Shown here in pieces: positions 22,000 through 30,081 of a stretch of 64,000 bases of DNA (positions are counted from its first letter, which is position 1; each line of letters opens with the position of its first letter). The notes beneath the pieces are model-generated. The model did no database searches. It had not been told where the DNA came from and was given only the letters and a program-made list of their open reading frames with translations. This DNA is from Pseudomonas peradeniyensis (GTDB lineage Bacteria > Pseudomonadota > Gammaproteobacteria > Pseudomonadales > Pseudomonadaceae): NCBI RefSeq assembly GCF_014268935.2, contig NZ_JABWRJ020000001.1:1922001-1986000 (forward strand), in the 5' to 3' direction. The translations under genes were made by a program, and so were the position numbers.

Positions 22000-24543
22000 T
22001 TATTGTTGTAGGGCCACGGGGGCCGCGGGTTGGGCATGGGATTGCGCGGCGAAGTCGCGGCAGGCCTGGCGTACGGCGCCGGCGCTGGCCAGGCCCAGCA
22101 GGCCCTGGCTGAAGCGGCGGCAGGCGCTGGCGTCGAGCTGACGGACCAGGGCCTTGATCTCACCGATCTGTGGCGTGCTGACCGACAGCTCGGCCACGCC
22201 GAGGCCGACCAGCACCGGCGTGGCCAGCGGGTCGGAGGCCAGCGCGCCGCACACGCCGACCCAGCGGCCGTGTTTCGCCGCGCCCTGGCAGGTCAGCTCG
22301 ATCAGGCGCAGCAGCGCCGGGTGCAGGGCATCGACCCGCGCCGCCAGCCCTGCATGGTCACGGTCCATGGCCAGGGTGTACTGGGACAGGTCGTTGGTGC
22401 CGATGGAGAAGAAGTCCGCGTGCTCGGCCAGGCGCTCGGCGAGCAGCGCCGCGGCCGGCACCTCGATCATCACCCCCAGTTCGGCGCGTGCCGTCACGCC
22501 CAGTTCGGCGGCCAGCCGGTCGAGGCGCTGGCGGATGGCGATCAGCTCGTCGACCTCGGTGACCATCGGCAGCATGATCCGGCAGCGCCGCTGCGGGCTG
22601 ACCTGGAGCAGGGCGCGCAGTTGCTGGTCGAGCAGCTCCGGACGGACTTGGCCCAGGCGGATGCCGCGCAGGCCCAGCACCGGGTTGGCCTCGGCCGGCA
22701 GGGGCAGGTAGTCGAGCTGCTTGTCGCCGCCGACGTCGATGGTGCGGATGATCACCGGGCGCTCGGCCATGGCGTCGAGCACCGCCTGGTAGGCGTTGCG
22801 CTGCTCGGCCTCGTCCGGTGCGGTGGGGCGGTCGATGAACAGGAACTCGCTGCGCAGCAGGCCGATGCCGTCGGCGCCCAGAGCCAGGGCCTGGGCGGCC
22901 TCCTCGGCACTGGCCACGTTGGCCGCGACCTCGATCAACTGGCCATCGCGGGTACGCGCGCCTTGCTGCGCGGCGGCCTGCTGGCGCTGGCGGATTTCGC
23001 GGCGCTGCTGCAGGTGGCAGTGGACCTCGGCCAGGCGTTGCGGCGCGGCCTGGGTTTCCAGGCGGCCCTGGTCGGCGTCCAGCACCAGGGGCGTGCCGAC
23101 GGGCAGGTCGAGCAGCGCTTCGCCCACGGCCACCAGGCATGGCAGGCCGCGGGCACGGGCGAGGATGGCGACGTGCGAGGTGGCGCCACCGGCGGCCATG
23201 CACAGCCCGGCGACATCGTGACGGGCGAGCAGCAGCAGGTCGGAGGGCGTCAGTTCGTGGGCGACGACGATGGCCGCCGGCGGCAGGCGCAGTTGCCGGG
23301 TTTCGCCGAGCAGGGCGCGCAGCACTCGCTGCTGCAGGTCATAGAGGTCGTTGGCGCGCTCGGCCAGCAACGGGTTGCCCAGGCTGCGCAGGACCTGGCA
23401 CTGGGTCTCGATGGCGCGGCTCCAGGCATGGCTGGCGGCGACGCCGCCGGCGATATGCTGGCGGGCGTCGCCGAGCAGGGCCGGGTCGTCGAGCAGGGCC
23501 AGGTGGGCCTCGAGGATCGCCGCCGCGTCCTCCTGGCCGCGAGGCAGGTGCCGCCAGTCGCGGTCGATGGCATGGCGGACCTCGGCCAGGGCAGTGTTCA
23601 GCGCCTGGTGCTGCTCGGCGGGGTCGTTGTCGCCGCTGTCCGCCGGCAGGCTGATGCCGTCCAGGCGCGCCAGTGGCCCGAGGGCGAGGCCGGGGGCGGC
23701 GCAAACCCCGTTGAGCACGCCGGGCTCGGCATTGGGTTTGGGCGTGGCGACGCTTGTGGGGGCATGCGCGGCATGGCGTTCACCGACCGAGGCGGTCTGC
23801 ACGGCGGCGATCAACGCCTGCAGCGCAGCCTGGCTGTCCGGCCCGGTGCAAATCAGTTCGACTTCGGCGCCTTCACCAACGCCCAGGCCCATGACCGCCA
23901 CCAGGCTGGTGAGGTCGGCCTCGCGCTCGGCGAAACGCAGCACGGCATGGCTCTGGAAGCCTTGCGCGGTCTGGCGCAGCAGGGCGGCTGGGCGGGCGTG
24001 CAGACCGCCGTGATGAGCGACACGGGCATGACCGCGTGCACGCTCATGGCTGACCGGGCGTGCCTGCGCTTCGCTGCCTGTGGCCTCGACCTCCAGCAAC
24101 GCCGCGCCCAGGCGCGAAGCGCCTGTGTCCAGTCGCGTCAGGCCAAAGCCCGGGCCATTGCTGACCAGCATCACGGTGACCAGGCTGACGCAGTGCTGCG
24201 CCACCAGGTCCATGTCGAAGCGCACCAGCGGTTGACCCAGGGTCACCTGGTCGCCCAGCGCCACCAGCGGCGAGAAGCCGCGCCCCTGCAACTGCACGGT
24301 GTCGACACCGATATGCAAGAGGACTTCCGCGCCGTTGGCCGCGCGCAGGGTCAGCGCATGGCCGGTGCGGGCCAGTTGCACCACTTCGCCCGCGCAGGGC
24401 GCGTGCAGCACGTCGTTCAACGGGTCGATGGCGACGCCGTCGCCCAGGGTACCGCTGCTGAACACCGGGTCCGGTACCTGGTCCAGCGGTACCTGCGGTC
24501 CGGCGAGCGGGGCATGGAGGATGATCTTGTTATTGTCGGGCAT
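22000..24543 (-). CDS. PTS fusion EIIA-HPr-Enzyme I for GlcNAc
   Basis: Carries phosphate from PEP to NagE. Domains in order: EIIA(Glc)-type (about 1-150; H62 and phospho-acceptor H77, spaced 15 as in E. coli EIIA), HPr (about 170-255; H182 in GGLHARPA), and Enzyme I (about 275-847; phosphohistidine H457 in GGATSHVAI, PEP-site motif FSIGTNDLSQYT, and C765 in GVCGAL). The 847 residues make a complete phosphorelay in one chain. It lies 18 bp after the deaminase gene and 12 bp before nagE. Relatives are annotated ptsI-like or nagF. Confidence 0.93.
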   Translation of the reverse strand: MPDNNKIILHAPLAGPQVPLDQVPDPVFSSGTLGDGVAIDPLNDVLHAPCAGEVVQLARTGHALTLRAANGAEVLLHIGVDTVQLQGRGFSPLVALGDQVTLGQPLVRFDMDLVAQHCVSLVTVMLVSNGPGFGLTRLDTGASRLGAALLEVEATGSEAQARPVSHERARGHARVAHHGGLHARPAALLRQTAQGFQSHAVLRFAEREADLTSLVAVMGLGVGEGAEVELICTGPDSQAALQALIAAVQTASVGERHAAHAPTSVATPKPNAEPGVLNGVCAAPGLALGPLARLDGISLPADSGDNDPAEQHQALNTALAEVRHAIDRDWRHLPRGQEDAAAILEAHLALLDDPALLGDARQHIAGGVAASHAWSRAIETQCQVLRSLGNPLLAERANDLYDLQQRVLRALLGETRQLRLPPAAIVVAHELTPSDLLLLARHDVAGLCMAAGGATSHVAILARARGLPCLVAVGEALLDLPVGTPLVLDADQGRLETQAAPQRLAEVHCHLQQRREIRQRQQAAAQQGARTRDGQLIEVAANVASAEEAAQALALGADGIGLLRSEFLFIDRPTAPDEAEQRNAYQAVLDAMAERPVIIRTIDVGGDKQLDYLPLPAEANPVLGLRGIRLGQVRPELLDQQLRALLQVSPQRRCRIMLPMVTEVDELIAIRQRLDRLAAELGVTARAELGVMIEVPAAALLAERLAEHADFFSIGTNDLSQYTLAMDRDHAGLAARVDALHPALLRLIELTCQGAAKHGRWVGVCGALASDPLATPVLVGLGVAELSVSTPQIGEIKALVRQLDASACRRFSQGLLGLASAGAVRQACRDFAAQSHAQPAAPVALQQ

Positions 24544-24561
24544 GCGCTGTTCCTCGCGGCT

Positions 24562-25584
24562 TCACTGCGTGCAGGTCACTTTGCTCAGGTGGCGCGGCTG
24601 GTCGGGGTCGAGGCCGCGGGCCTCGGCCAGGGCCGCGGCCATGATGTAGAAGCTCTGGATCGCCAGCAGCGGGTCCAGGGCCGGGTGTTCGGCGCAGCTC
24701 AGGGTGAGGTCGCGCCCGGCGATATCGGCCGGCGCCGCCAGCAGCACGCGGGCGCCGCGCTGACGCATGTCGGCGGCCAGCTGCAGCAACCCGGCCTGCT
24801 CGACGCCACGGGGGGCGAACACCAGCAACGGGTACTGGGCATCGATCAGGGCCATCGGGCCATGGCGCACTTCGGCGCTGCTGAAGGCCTCGGCCTGGAT
24901 CACCGAGGTTTCCTTGAGTTTGAGCGCGGCCTCCTGGGCGATGGCGAAGCCCGCGCCACGGCCGATCACCATCAGGCGCTCGCTGTCGCGCAGGGTGTCG
25001 ATGGCCGGGGTCCAGTCCTGCGCGGCGGCCTCGCGCAGCTGCGCGGGCAGGGCAAGGCCGGCTTCCAGCAGGGCGCGGTCCTGGCCCCAGTGGGCGACCA
25101 GGCGGGCGCCGGCAGCCAGGGTGGCGACGAAGCTCTTGGTCGCCGCCACCGACAGCTCAGGGCCTGCGCACAGCGGCAAGTGGTGCTGGCAGGCCTGCTC
25201 CAGGGGCGAGCCTTCGGCGTTGACCAGCGAGACCGTGGTCGCCCCGCACTGGCCCAGGCGGCGCAGGCTGTCGACCAGGTCCGGGCTCTGGCCCGACTGC
25301 GAGAAGCCCAGCGCCACCTGGCCACGCACCCGCAGCGGTGCCTGCTGCAGGGTCACCACCGACATCGGCAGCGAAGCCACCGGCAGCCCCAGTTGCTGCA
25401 TGGCGATGTAGGCGAAGTAGCTGGCGGCGTGGTCCGAGCTGCCTCGGGCCACGGTCAGCGCCACTTGCGGATCGAGCCGGCGCAGCTGTTCGGCCAGGGT
25501 TTCCAGGCGAGGGTCCAGCGTCTGTGTCTGACGTTCGACGACCTCGGCGCAGGCGCGGGCTTCTTCGAGCATCCTTGAACTCAT
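24562..25584 (-). CDS. nagB: SIS-domain glucosamine-6-phosphate deaminase (GlmS/AgaS-like)
   Basis: Probably converts GlcN-6-P to fructose-6-P and ammonia. The 340-residue protein has two SIS domains: ARGSSDHAA and SQSGQSPD in the first, GRGAGFAIAQEAALKLKE and ETSVIQAEAFSSAEVRHGP in the second, as in the isomerase half of GlmS. It lacks the glutaminase domain, so it works as a deaminase rather than a synthase. It is unrelated in fold to classical NagB; the symbol reflects role (NagB-II type). The start ATG (25584) overlaps the nagA stop by 4 nt. Confidence 0.85.
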   Translation of the reverse strand: MSSRMLEEARACAEVVERQTQTLDPRLETLAEQLRRLDPQVALTVARGSSDHAASYFAYIAMQQLGLPVASLPMSVVTLQQAPLRVRGQVALGFSQSGQSPDLVDSLRRLGQCGATTVSLVNAEGSPLEQACQHHLPLCAGPELSVAATKSFVATLAAGARLVAHWGQDRALLEAGLALPAQLREAAAQDWTPAIDTLRDSERLMVIGRGAGFAIAQEAALKLKETSVIQAEAFSSAEVRHGPMALIDAQYPLLVFAPRGVEQAGLLQLAADMRQRGARVLLAAPADIAGRDLTLSCAEHPALDPLLAIQSFYIMAAALAEARGLDPDQPRHLSKVTCTQ

Positions 25585-26669
25585 GCGGTTTCTCCTTCGA
25601 TCATCACAGCGGTCAGGTTCAGTTGGCGGTCCAGCAGCACCGCGTCGGCCCAGGCGCCCGGTTGCAGGCGGCCACGGTCGGCGATGCCGAGATAATCGGC
25701 GGGATGGCGGGACAGGCGTTCGGAGGCTTCGGCCAGCGGCAGGCCGATCTTCACCAGGTTGCGCAGGGCCTGGTCCATGGTCAGGGTGCTGCCGGCCAGG
25801 GTGCCGTCGGGCAGGCGCACGCCGCCCAGGCACTTGGTCACGGTGTGGCTGCCCAGGCGGTATTCGCCGTCGGGCATGCCAGCGGCGGCGGTGGAGTCGG
25901 TCACGCAGTACAGGCACGGGATCGAGCGCAGGGCCACGCGCATGGCGCCGGGGTGCACGTGCAGCAGGTCGGGAATCAGCTCGGCGTAGCGGGCATGGGC
26001 CAGGGCCGCGCCGACGATGCCCGGCTCGCGGTGGTGCAGCGGGCTCATGGCGTTGTACAGGTGGGTGAAGCTGGTGGCGCCGGCCTCCAGGGCCGCCACG
26101 CCTTCTTCGTAGCTGCCCAGGGTGTGGCCGAGCTGCAGGCGGATGCCGCGCTGGCTCAGGGCCTGGATCAGCGGCAGGTGGCCGGCGATTTCCGGGGCGA
26201 TGGTGATGACCTTGATCGGCGCCAGGGCCAGGTATTGCTCCACCTCGTCGAGCAGTGCCTGGTGGGCGAAGTTCGGTTGCGCGCCGAGCTTGCCGGGGTT
26301 GATGTACGGGCCTTCCAGGTGCACGCCGAGGATGCGCGCGCCCTGGCGCGGGTGCTTGAGGTGCTCGCCCAGTTCGGCGAGCACGCGGGTCAGTTCCTCG
26401 CGGGGCGCGGTCATGGTGGTGGCCAGCAGCGAGGTTGTGCCGAAACGCCGGTGGGTGCGGGCGATGGTGGCGAAGGCGTCGCCGCCCTGCATGATGTCGC
26501 TGCCGCCACCGCCGTGCACGTGCAGGTCGATGAAACCGGGCAACAGGTACGGCAGGTCGTTGGCCTGCGGGTCGCACGGCGTACCGTCGATGGCCCGGAT
26601 GCGGCCGTTTTCGAGGTGCAGTTGTCCGCGCACCCAGCCGTCGGGGGTGAGGATGTTGGCGATGTCCAT
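25581..26669 (-). CDS. nagA: N-acetylglucosamine-6-phosphate deacetylase
   Basis: Removes acetate from GlcNAc-6-P before deamination. This is a 362-residue amidohydrolase. Metal and substrate motifs are HVHGGGG near residue 50, HLEGPY near 117, LGHT near 176, THLYNAM near 198 and the catalytic aspartate in VTDS near 255. Length is slightly short of E. coli NagA but complete. It is preceded 11 bp upstream by nagR and overlaps the deaminase gene, in pathway order. Confidence 0.94.
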   Translation of the reverse strand: MDIANILTPDGWVRGQLHLENGRIRAIDGTPCDPQANDLPYLLPGFIDLHVHGGGGSDIMQGGDAFATIARTHRRFGTTSLLATTMTAPREELTRVLAELGEHLKHPRQGARILGVHLEGPYINPGKLGAQPNFAHQALLDEVEQYLALAPIKVITIAPEIAGHLPLIQALSQRGIRLQLGHTLGSYEEGVAALEAGATSFTHLYNAMSPLHHREPGIVGAALAHARYAELIPDLLHVHPGAMRVALRSIPCLYCVTDSTAAAGMPDGEYRLGSHTVTKCLGGVRLPDGTLAGSTLTMDQALRNLVKIGLPLAEASERLSRHPADYLGIADRGRLQPGAWADAVLLDRQLNLTAVMIEGETA

Positions 26670-26680
26670 GGGGGCTCCGG

Positions 26681-27412
26681 TCAGCGTCGCAGTTCGGCGA
26701 CGAAGTCGTAGTAGTCGTTGCGGCAGTAGGTGTCGGTCAGCTCAATGGCGGTGTTGTCGTCGAGGTAGCCGATCCGGGTCATCAGCAGCATGGCGGTGCC
26801 GGGGGCGATGCCCACCTGGGCGGCCAGCTCGTCGCCGGCGTTGATCGCGCGGATGTGTTGCAGGGCGCGGACCACCGGGCGGCCGAGCCGGTCGAGGTGC
26901 TGGTAGAGCGAATCGCCGATGGCCTGCGGGTCGCCGAGCAGGCGGGCGGGCAGGGTGCTGACCTCCACCGCCATGACGATGTCGTCGGCCTTGCGCAGGC
27001 GCTTGAGGTGGACCACCTGGTCGGTGGGCGATAGACCGAGGCGGATCAGTTCGTCGTTGCTCGGGGTGCCGATGCTGCGCTCGAGCCACTGGGAGCTGGG
27101 CACGAAGCCTTTCATGCGCAGCATTTCGCTGAAGCTCGACAGGCGTGACAGGGGCTGTTCCAGGCGCGGGGTGATGAAGGTGCCGGAGCCCTGGATGCGA
27201 TGGATCAGGCCTTGTTCGAGCAGGACCTCGAGGGCCTTACGCGCGGTGACCCGGGAGATGTCCAGGGTTTCGCTGAGGGTGCGCTCCGAGGGCAGCGCCT
27301 GGTCGGCTGTCCATTGACCGGCGTGGATGGCCTGCTCAAGGTTGCGCGCCAGCTGCAGGTAGAGCGGGGTGGCGCTGGTGTCGTCGGGGCGCAGGGCCGA
27401 TAGAGGACGCAT
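26681..27412 (-). CDS. nagR: GntR/HutC-family repressor of the nag operon
   Basis: A 243-residue regulator: N-terminal winged helix (SERTLSETLDISRVTARKAL around residues 43-62) and C-terminal UTRA effector domain, which in relatives binds GlcN-6-P or GlcNAc-6-P. The start at 27412 is preferred over an ATG-less extension to 27454, because the three operator-like repeats at 27445-27475 would otherwise overlap the coding start. As the first gene of the operon it is likely autoregulated. Confidence 0.88.
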   Translation of the reverse strand: MRPLSALRPDDTSATPLYLQLARNLEQAIHAGQWTADQALPSERTLSETLDISRVTARKALEVLLEQGLIHRIQGSGTFITPRLEQPLSRLSSFSEMLRMKGFVPSSQWLERSIGTPSNDELIRLGLSPTDQVVHLKRLRKADDIVMAVEVSTLPARLLGDPQAIGDSLYQHLDRLGRPVVRALQHIRAINAGDELAAQVGIAPGTAMLLMTRIGYLDDNTAIELTDTYCRNDYYDFVAELRR

Positions 27413-27444
27413 GGGCGGTGTCCGGTATTGTTGTTGGGTGGAAA

Positions 27445-27475
27445 TTAATACCACTTTAATACCAGGTCAATACCA
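27445..27475. promoter_or_regulatory. Three tandem 11-bp repeats, probable NagR operator
   Basis: TTAATACCA (27445-27453), TTAATACCA (27456-27464) and TCAATACCA (27467-27475) recur at exactly 11-bp intervals, about one helical turn, 33 bp upstream of nagR. A half-palindromic ACCACTGGT (27472-27480) abuts the third copy. The position and phasing suggest protein binding on one DNA face. NagR as the binder is inferred. Confidence 0.6.
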
Positions 27476-27548
27476 CTGGTCTGGATGAATGTGCCGATGG
27501 GATTTTTTTGGCGATCAGGATGTATGTCGATAGAGATTTGGCGCCTAT

Positions 27549-27802
27549 GAGATCGAGCGCCGCCCGCGCGGCGCATCGCGGATGAATCCGCTCCTACATT
27601 TGTTGCAACGTACCGAACCTGTCAGGCCATGGTTGCCAGCCTTGGGGCATGTCTTGAGACAAGCGGGGCGGCGGCAACGTCCACCGAAAAACCGCGTCGA
27701 GCGCACTAGGCTTACAACCATGGCCTATCAGGCATGGCCACGTTGCAACAAATGTAGGAGCGGATTCATCCGCGATGCGCCGCGCGGGCGGCGCTCGATC
27801 TC
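27549..27802. repeat. 62-bp perfect inverted repeat around a REP core
   Basis: Bases 27549-27610 are the exact reverse complement of 27741-27802, with 130 bp between. Each arm contains the REP-like TAGGAGCGGATTCATCCGCG plus identical flanks. No open frame or transposase lies between the arms. The 752-bp stretch from nagR to the DUF6124-like gene otherwise holds the operator upstream and the structured leader downstream. Confidence 0.85.
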
Positions 27803-27991
27803 CCAGGCGCAGAATCCCTCTCGGCGAACACCCCAGCCCCCCAAAATCCTATGTCAGACATTTCCGAACCTGAAACCAAATGCTTCAGCCAGCAAAGCTT
27901 GGGAACTATCCTACGCGCTTGCCGGAAGCCGCCGCGTTGTCGGGGAAATACCCCAGGGATAACTTCATCGGGTCGCCAGATTTGGTGACCG

Positions 27992-28158
27992 GGTGTGAGA
28001 ACCCGCATCACGAAGAACGCCGCTCTGCTATGGCAGCCGTGCGCGGGCAGGTTCTGCCTGACCGGTTTTCTTCGTGACCGGGTTCTCACACCGTGTACGG
28101 CTGCCACCCAATCATGTGAGAACGATCAAGTGGCGGTTCCTGATAATCACGAAGGAAC
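27992..28158 (+). promoter_or_regulatory. Structured leader with mutually exclusive hairpins over the Shine-Dalgarno
   Basis: A central segment (28068-28092: TTCTTCGTG, ac, CGGGTTCTCACACC) can pair with an upstream copy (27992-28005 GGTGTGAGAACCCG and 28009-28017 CACGAAGAA). It can instead pair with a downstream copy: TGTGAGAAC at 28115-28123 and CACGAAG at 28148-28154. The downstream CACGAAG overlaps the SD AAGGA (28152-28156) of the next gene, so the second fold would hide it. A further pair, GGCAGCCGT (28032-28040) with ACGGCTGCC (28097-28105), crosses the first hairpin. This is the layout of a translational switch; function is inferred. Confidence 0.6.
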
Positions 28159-28164
28159 TTCCCA

Positions 28165-28404
28165 ATGAAAAAACGCGTACCTGATCCACCCCGTCTCGCA
28201 CCCTTCATCAGCATCCGTTCCACGCTCACCCGCGATGAGGCCATGACCGCCGCCGTCGAAGTGGCCACCGCCATTTCCGATGTCCTCGATATCTACTTCA
28301 AGACCGAACCCGGAGAAGCCCAGGACCGCCTGTTCACCGCCAGCGACTACCTAGGCCAACTGGCCTGCGCCCTGCTCGAACACAAACCGGAGGCCCGACC
28401 ATGA
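28165..28404 (+). CDS. Small DUF6124-like protein of unknown function
   Basis: A 79-residue soluble helical protein starting MKKRVPDPPRLAPF, with no signal peptide, membrane segment or known catalytic motif. It resembles the small proteins abundant in the P. putida/fluorescens groups that occur next to DUF3077 proteins. AAGGA lies 8 nt before the ATG and is embedded in the structured leader. Its stop overlaps the next start (ATGA), so the two proteins are coupled and may act together. Family assignment is by general resemblance only. Confidence 0.6.
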   Translation: MKKRVPDPPRLAPFISIRSTLTRDEAMTAAVEVATAISDVLDIYFKTEPGEAQDRLFTASDYLGQLACALLEHKPEARP

Positions 28405-28643
28405 CTCGTGGCCATACCGCAGGCCGCACGGTTTGCCTGGATCTGTTCAAGGTCGAGCCAGGCGTTTGCTTCGAGGATGCCTTCAGCGAGTTGTCGGTGC
28501 TGCTTGGCTGCATCCGCCACCTGACCTGCGAGGCGGAAATGGAAGGTGACCTGCTGGCCGGCAGCTCGGCACGGATCCTCAGTGCCATGGCCAAGGCGTT
28601 GATCGATGACATGGAGGTAGGGTTGAACAGGAAGACCTCATGA
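28401..28643 (+). CDS. DUF3077-like small protein
   Basis: An 80-residue protein of unknown function. The segment LFKVEPGVCFEDAFSELSVL and the helical remainder are characteristic of the pseudomonad DUF3077 family. It has no signal peptide and no catalytic motif. The ATG overlaps the preceding stop by 4 nt. A short GC hairpin with a TTT tail follows the stop, then a REP pair. It is likely regulated with its partner through the leader at 27992-28158. Confidence 0.65.
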   Translation: MTRGHTAGRTVCLDLFKVEPGVCFEDAFSELSVLLGCIRHLTCEAEMEGDLLAGSSARILSAMAKALIDDMEVGLNRKTS

Positions 28644-28650
28644 GACCCGG

Positions 28651-28670
28651 GGGCCGCTTTGCGGCCCTTT
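28651..28670 (+). terminator. Short GC hairpin after the DUF3077-like gene
   Basis: GGGCCGC (28651-28657) and GCGGCCC (28661-28667) pair around TTT, followed by TTT. The stem is strong but the U-tract is minimal, so termination may be only partial. It overlaps the first bases of the adjoining REP arm. Confidence 0.45.
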
Positions 28671-28739
28671 CGCGACACAAGGCCGCTCCTACAGGAGTAC
28701 GCGAATCCCTGTAGGAGCGGCCTTGTGTCGCGAAAGGGC
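28664..28739. repeat. REP inverted pair (second REP subtype)
   Basis: 32-nt arms at 28664-28695 and 28708-28739 are perfect reverse complements with a 12-nt loop. The core CTGTAGGAGCGGCCTTGTG differs from the GGGAGCGGGCTTGCC type elsewhere in the window. It lies between the convergent DUF3077-like gene and tatC. Confidence 0.85.
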
Positions 28740-28767
28740 TGCGCAGCAGCCCCGGCAATCCATCGGT

Positions 28768-29502
28768 CTACCCCGCCCGGCGCACCAACCCACACGCCAG
28801 CAACCCCACCTCGAACAGCACCCACATCGGCACCGCCAGCAGGGTCTGGGAAAACACATCCGGCGGCGTCAGGATCATCCCCACCACGAAACACCCGACG
28901 ATCACATAGGGCCGGCTGCGCCGCAGCGTGGCCACGTCGGTCAGTCCCACCCAGACCACGATGAAGGTCGCCACCGGGATCTCGAAGGCCAGGCCGAACG
29001 CCAGGAACAGCGCCATGATGAAGTCCAGGTACAAGCCGATGTCGGTCATCATCGCCACCCCGTCCGGGGTCACGCTGGCGAAGAAACCGAACATCATCGG
29101 GAACACCAGGAAGAACGCGAAGGCCATGCCGCCGTAGAACAGCAGGATGCTCGACACCAGCAGCGGCAGGGCAATGCGCCGTTCGCGGCGGTACAGCCCC
29201 GGGGCGATGAAGCCCCAGGCCTGGTGCAGCAGCAGCGGCATGGCGACGAACAGCGCGCACATCGCCGTCAGCTTGAACGGTGTGAGGAACGGCGAGGTGA
29301 CGCTGGTGGCGATCATGCTGGCGCCTTCGGGCAGGTAGCGGCGCAGCGGTTCGGAGATCTGCGTGTACAGCGTCTGGGCGAAGGGGAACAACCCGCAGAA
29401 CACCAGCGCGACCACCAGCAGGCAGCGCACCAGGCGCTTGCGCAGGTCGCGCAGGTGGTCGGTCAGCGGCATGCGCGCCGCCTGGTCGAGGGCGAGGGTC
29501 AT
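28768..29502 (-). CDS. tatC: Twin-arginine translocase subunit TatC
   Basis: The receptor and core of the Tat translocon in the inner membrane. The 244-residue protein has six hydrophobic segments and family motifs HLRDLRKRL near the N-terminus, GFIAPGLYRRERR in the middle and FEIPV near the fourth segment. It overlaps the tatB stop by one base. It is one of a compact tatABC set next to a PhoX phosphatase and T2SS genes. A second housekeeping Tat set is likely elsewhere in the genome, as in P. putida. Confidence 0.94.
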   Translation of the reverse strand: MTLALDQAARMPLTDHLRDLRKRLVRCLLVVALVFCGLFPFAQTLYTQISEPLRRYLPEGASMIATSVTSPFLTPFKLTAMCALFVAMPLLLHQAWGFIAPGLYRRERRIALPLLVSSILLFYGGMAFAFFLVFPMMFGFFASVTPDGVAMMTDIGLYLDFIMALFLAFGLAFEIPVATFIVVWVGLTDVATLRRSRPYVIVGCFVVGMILTPPDVFSQTLLAVPMWVLFEVGLLACGLVRRAG

Positions 29503-29789
29503 CAGGCGCTTTCCTTGGTATGGGCGACCGGGGTCGGGTCGTTGGCCGGCGTTGCGTCGAGCTGGATGCCCTGGCGGATCTCCTGCTCCAGGCGCTGCAA
29601 TGGCGCGGCATCCAGGGCGGGCATGTCGATCTCCCTCTCTACCTGCGCCTTCAACGCATTCAGCGCCCGGCGTGCCTGGCCCAGCCCCCGGCCGAGGGTG
29701 CGCGCCGCCACCGGCAGGCGCTCGGGGCCGAGCACCAGCAAGGCGACGATGCCGACCAGCAGCAGTTCGGTGAAGCCGATCTCGAACAT
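29502..29789 (-). CDS. tatB: Twin-arginine translocase subunit TatB
   Basis: A 95-residue protein with one N-terminal membrane helix ([20 protein letters not shown]), the hinge PERLP and an amphipathic charged helix ([15 protein letters not shown]), typical of TatB. It forms the substrate receptor with TatC. Start and stop each overlap the neighbouring tat gene by one base. It is shorter than E. coli TatB (171) but within the pseudomonad range for secondary Tat sets. Confidence 0.9.
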   Translation of the reverse strand: MFEIGFTELLLVGIVALLVLGPERLPVAARTLGRGLGQARRALNALKAQVEREIDMPALDAAPLQRLEQEIRQGIQLDATPANDPTPVAHTKESA

Positions 29790-30007
29790 CAGGCCTGACG
29801 ATCCGTCTGCGTCTGCTGTACCGGCTGATTGTTCAGCACCTGCGGTTGTTGCTCGACGTTGTTGTCGGCTGTACCGCCCATGGACTTGCGAAAGCCTTGG
29901 ATCGCTTCACCGACATCACTGCCCAGCCCCTTGAGACGCTTGGTGCCGAACAGCAGGAAGACGATCAACAGCACGATCACCAATTGCCAGATTCCGATGC
30001 CACCCAT
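29789..30007 (-). CDS. tatA: Twin-arginine translocase subunit TatA
   Basis: A 72-residue pore-forming Tat subunit: an N-terminal membrane helix after MGGIGIWQL, the hinge [12 protein letters not shown], an amphipathic helix, then a polar Q/N-rich tail. It is the first gene of tatABC on the minus strand. A PHO-box-like sequence lies 57-74 bp upstream, divergent to gspK. Confidence 0.92.
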   Translation of the reverse strand: MGGIGIWQLVIVLLIVFLLFGTKRLKGLGSDVGEAIQGFRKSMGGTADNNVEQQPQVLNNQPVQQTQTDRQA

Positions 30008-30063
30008 GTAAGACCACTCCTGTCAGGCCAAAGAAAAAGGAAGGCCAATCCTGCCCTGCGCAG

Positions 30064-30081
30064 ATGACGGGCACATGACTG
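30064..30081 (-). promoter_or_regulatory. PHO-box-like site upstream of tatABC
   Basis: On the minus strand the site reads CAGTCAT-GTGC-CCGTCAT, two near-consensus PhoB half-sites (CTGTCAT type) four bases apart. A weak -10-like CAGGAT follows about 10 bp later. An overlapping, poorer candidate on the plus strand (30079-30096, CTGCCAT-CTGG-TTGAAAC) could serve gspK. PhoB binding is inferred. Confidence 0.5.

Noticed and set aside
22030..25578. Open frame of over 1100 codons antisense to the EIIA-HPr-EI and deaminase genes
   Set aside because: Low-complexity composition with no domain motif; crosses two well-supported genes.
27549..27802. Insertion sequence bounded by 62-bp inverted repeats
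   Set aside because: The 130 bp between the arms cannot encode a transposase and the arms contain a REP core; treated as a REP-type element.
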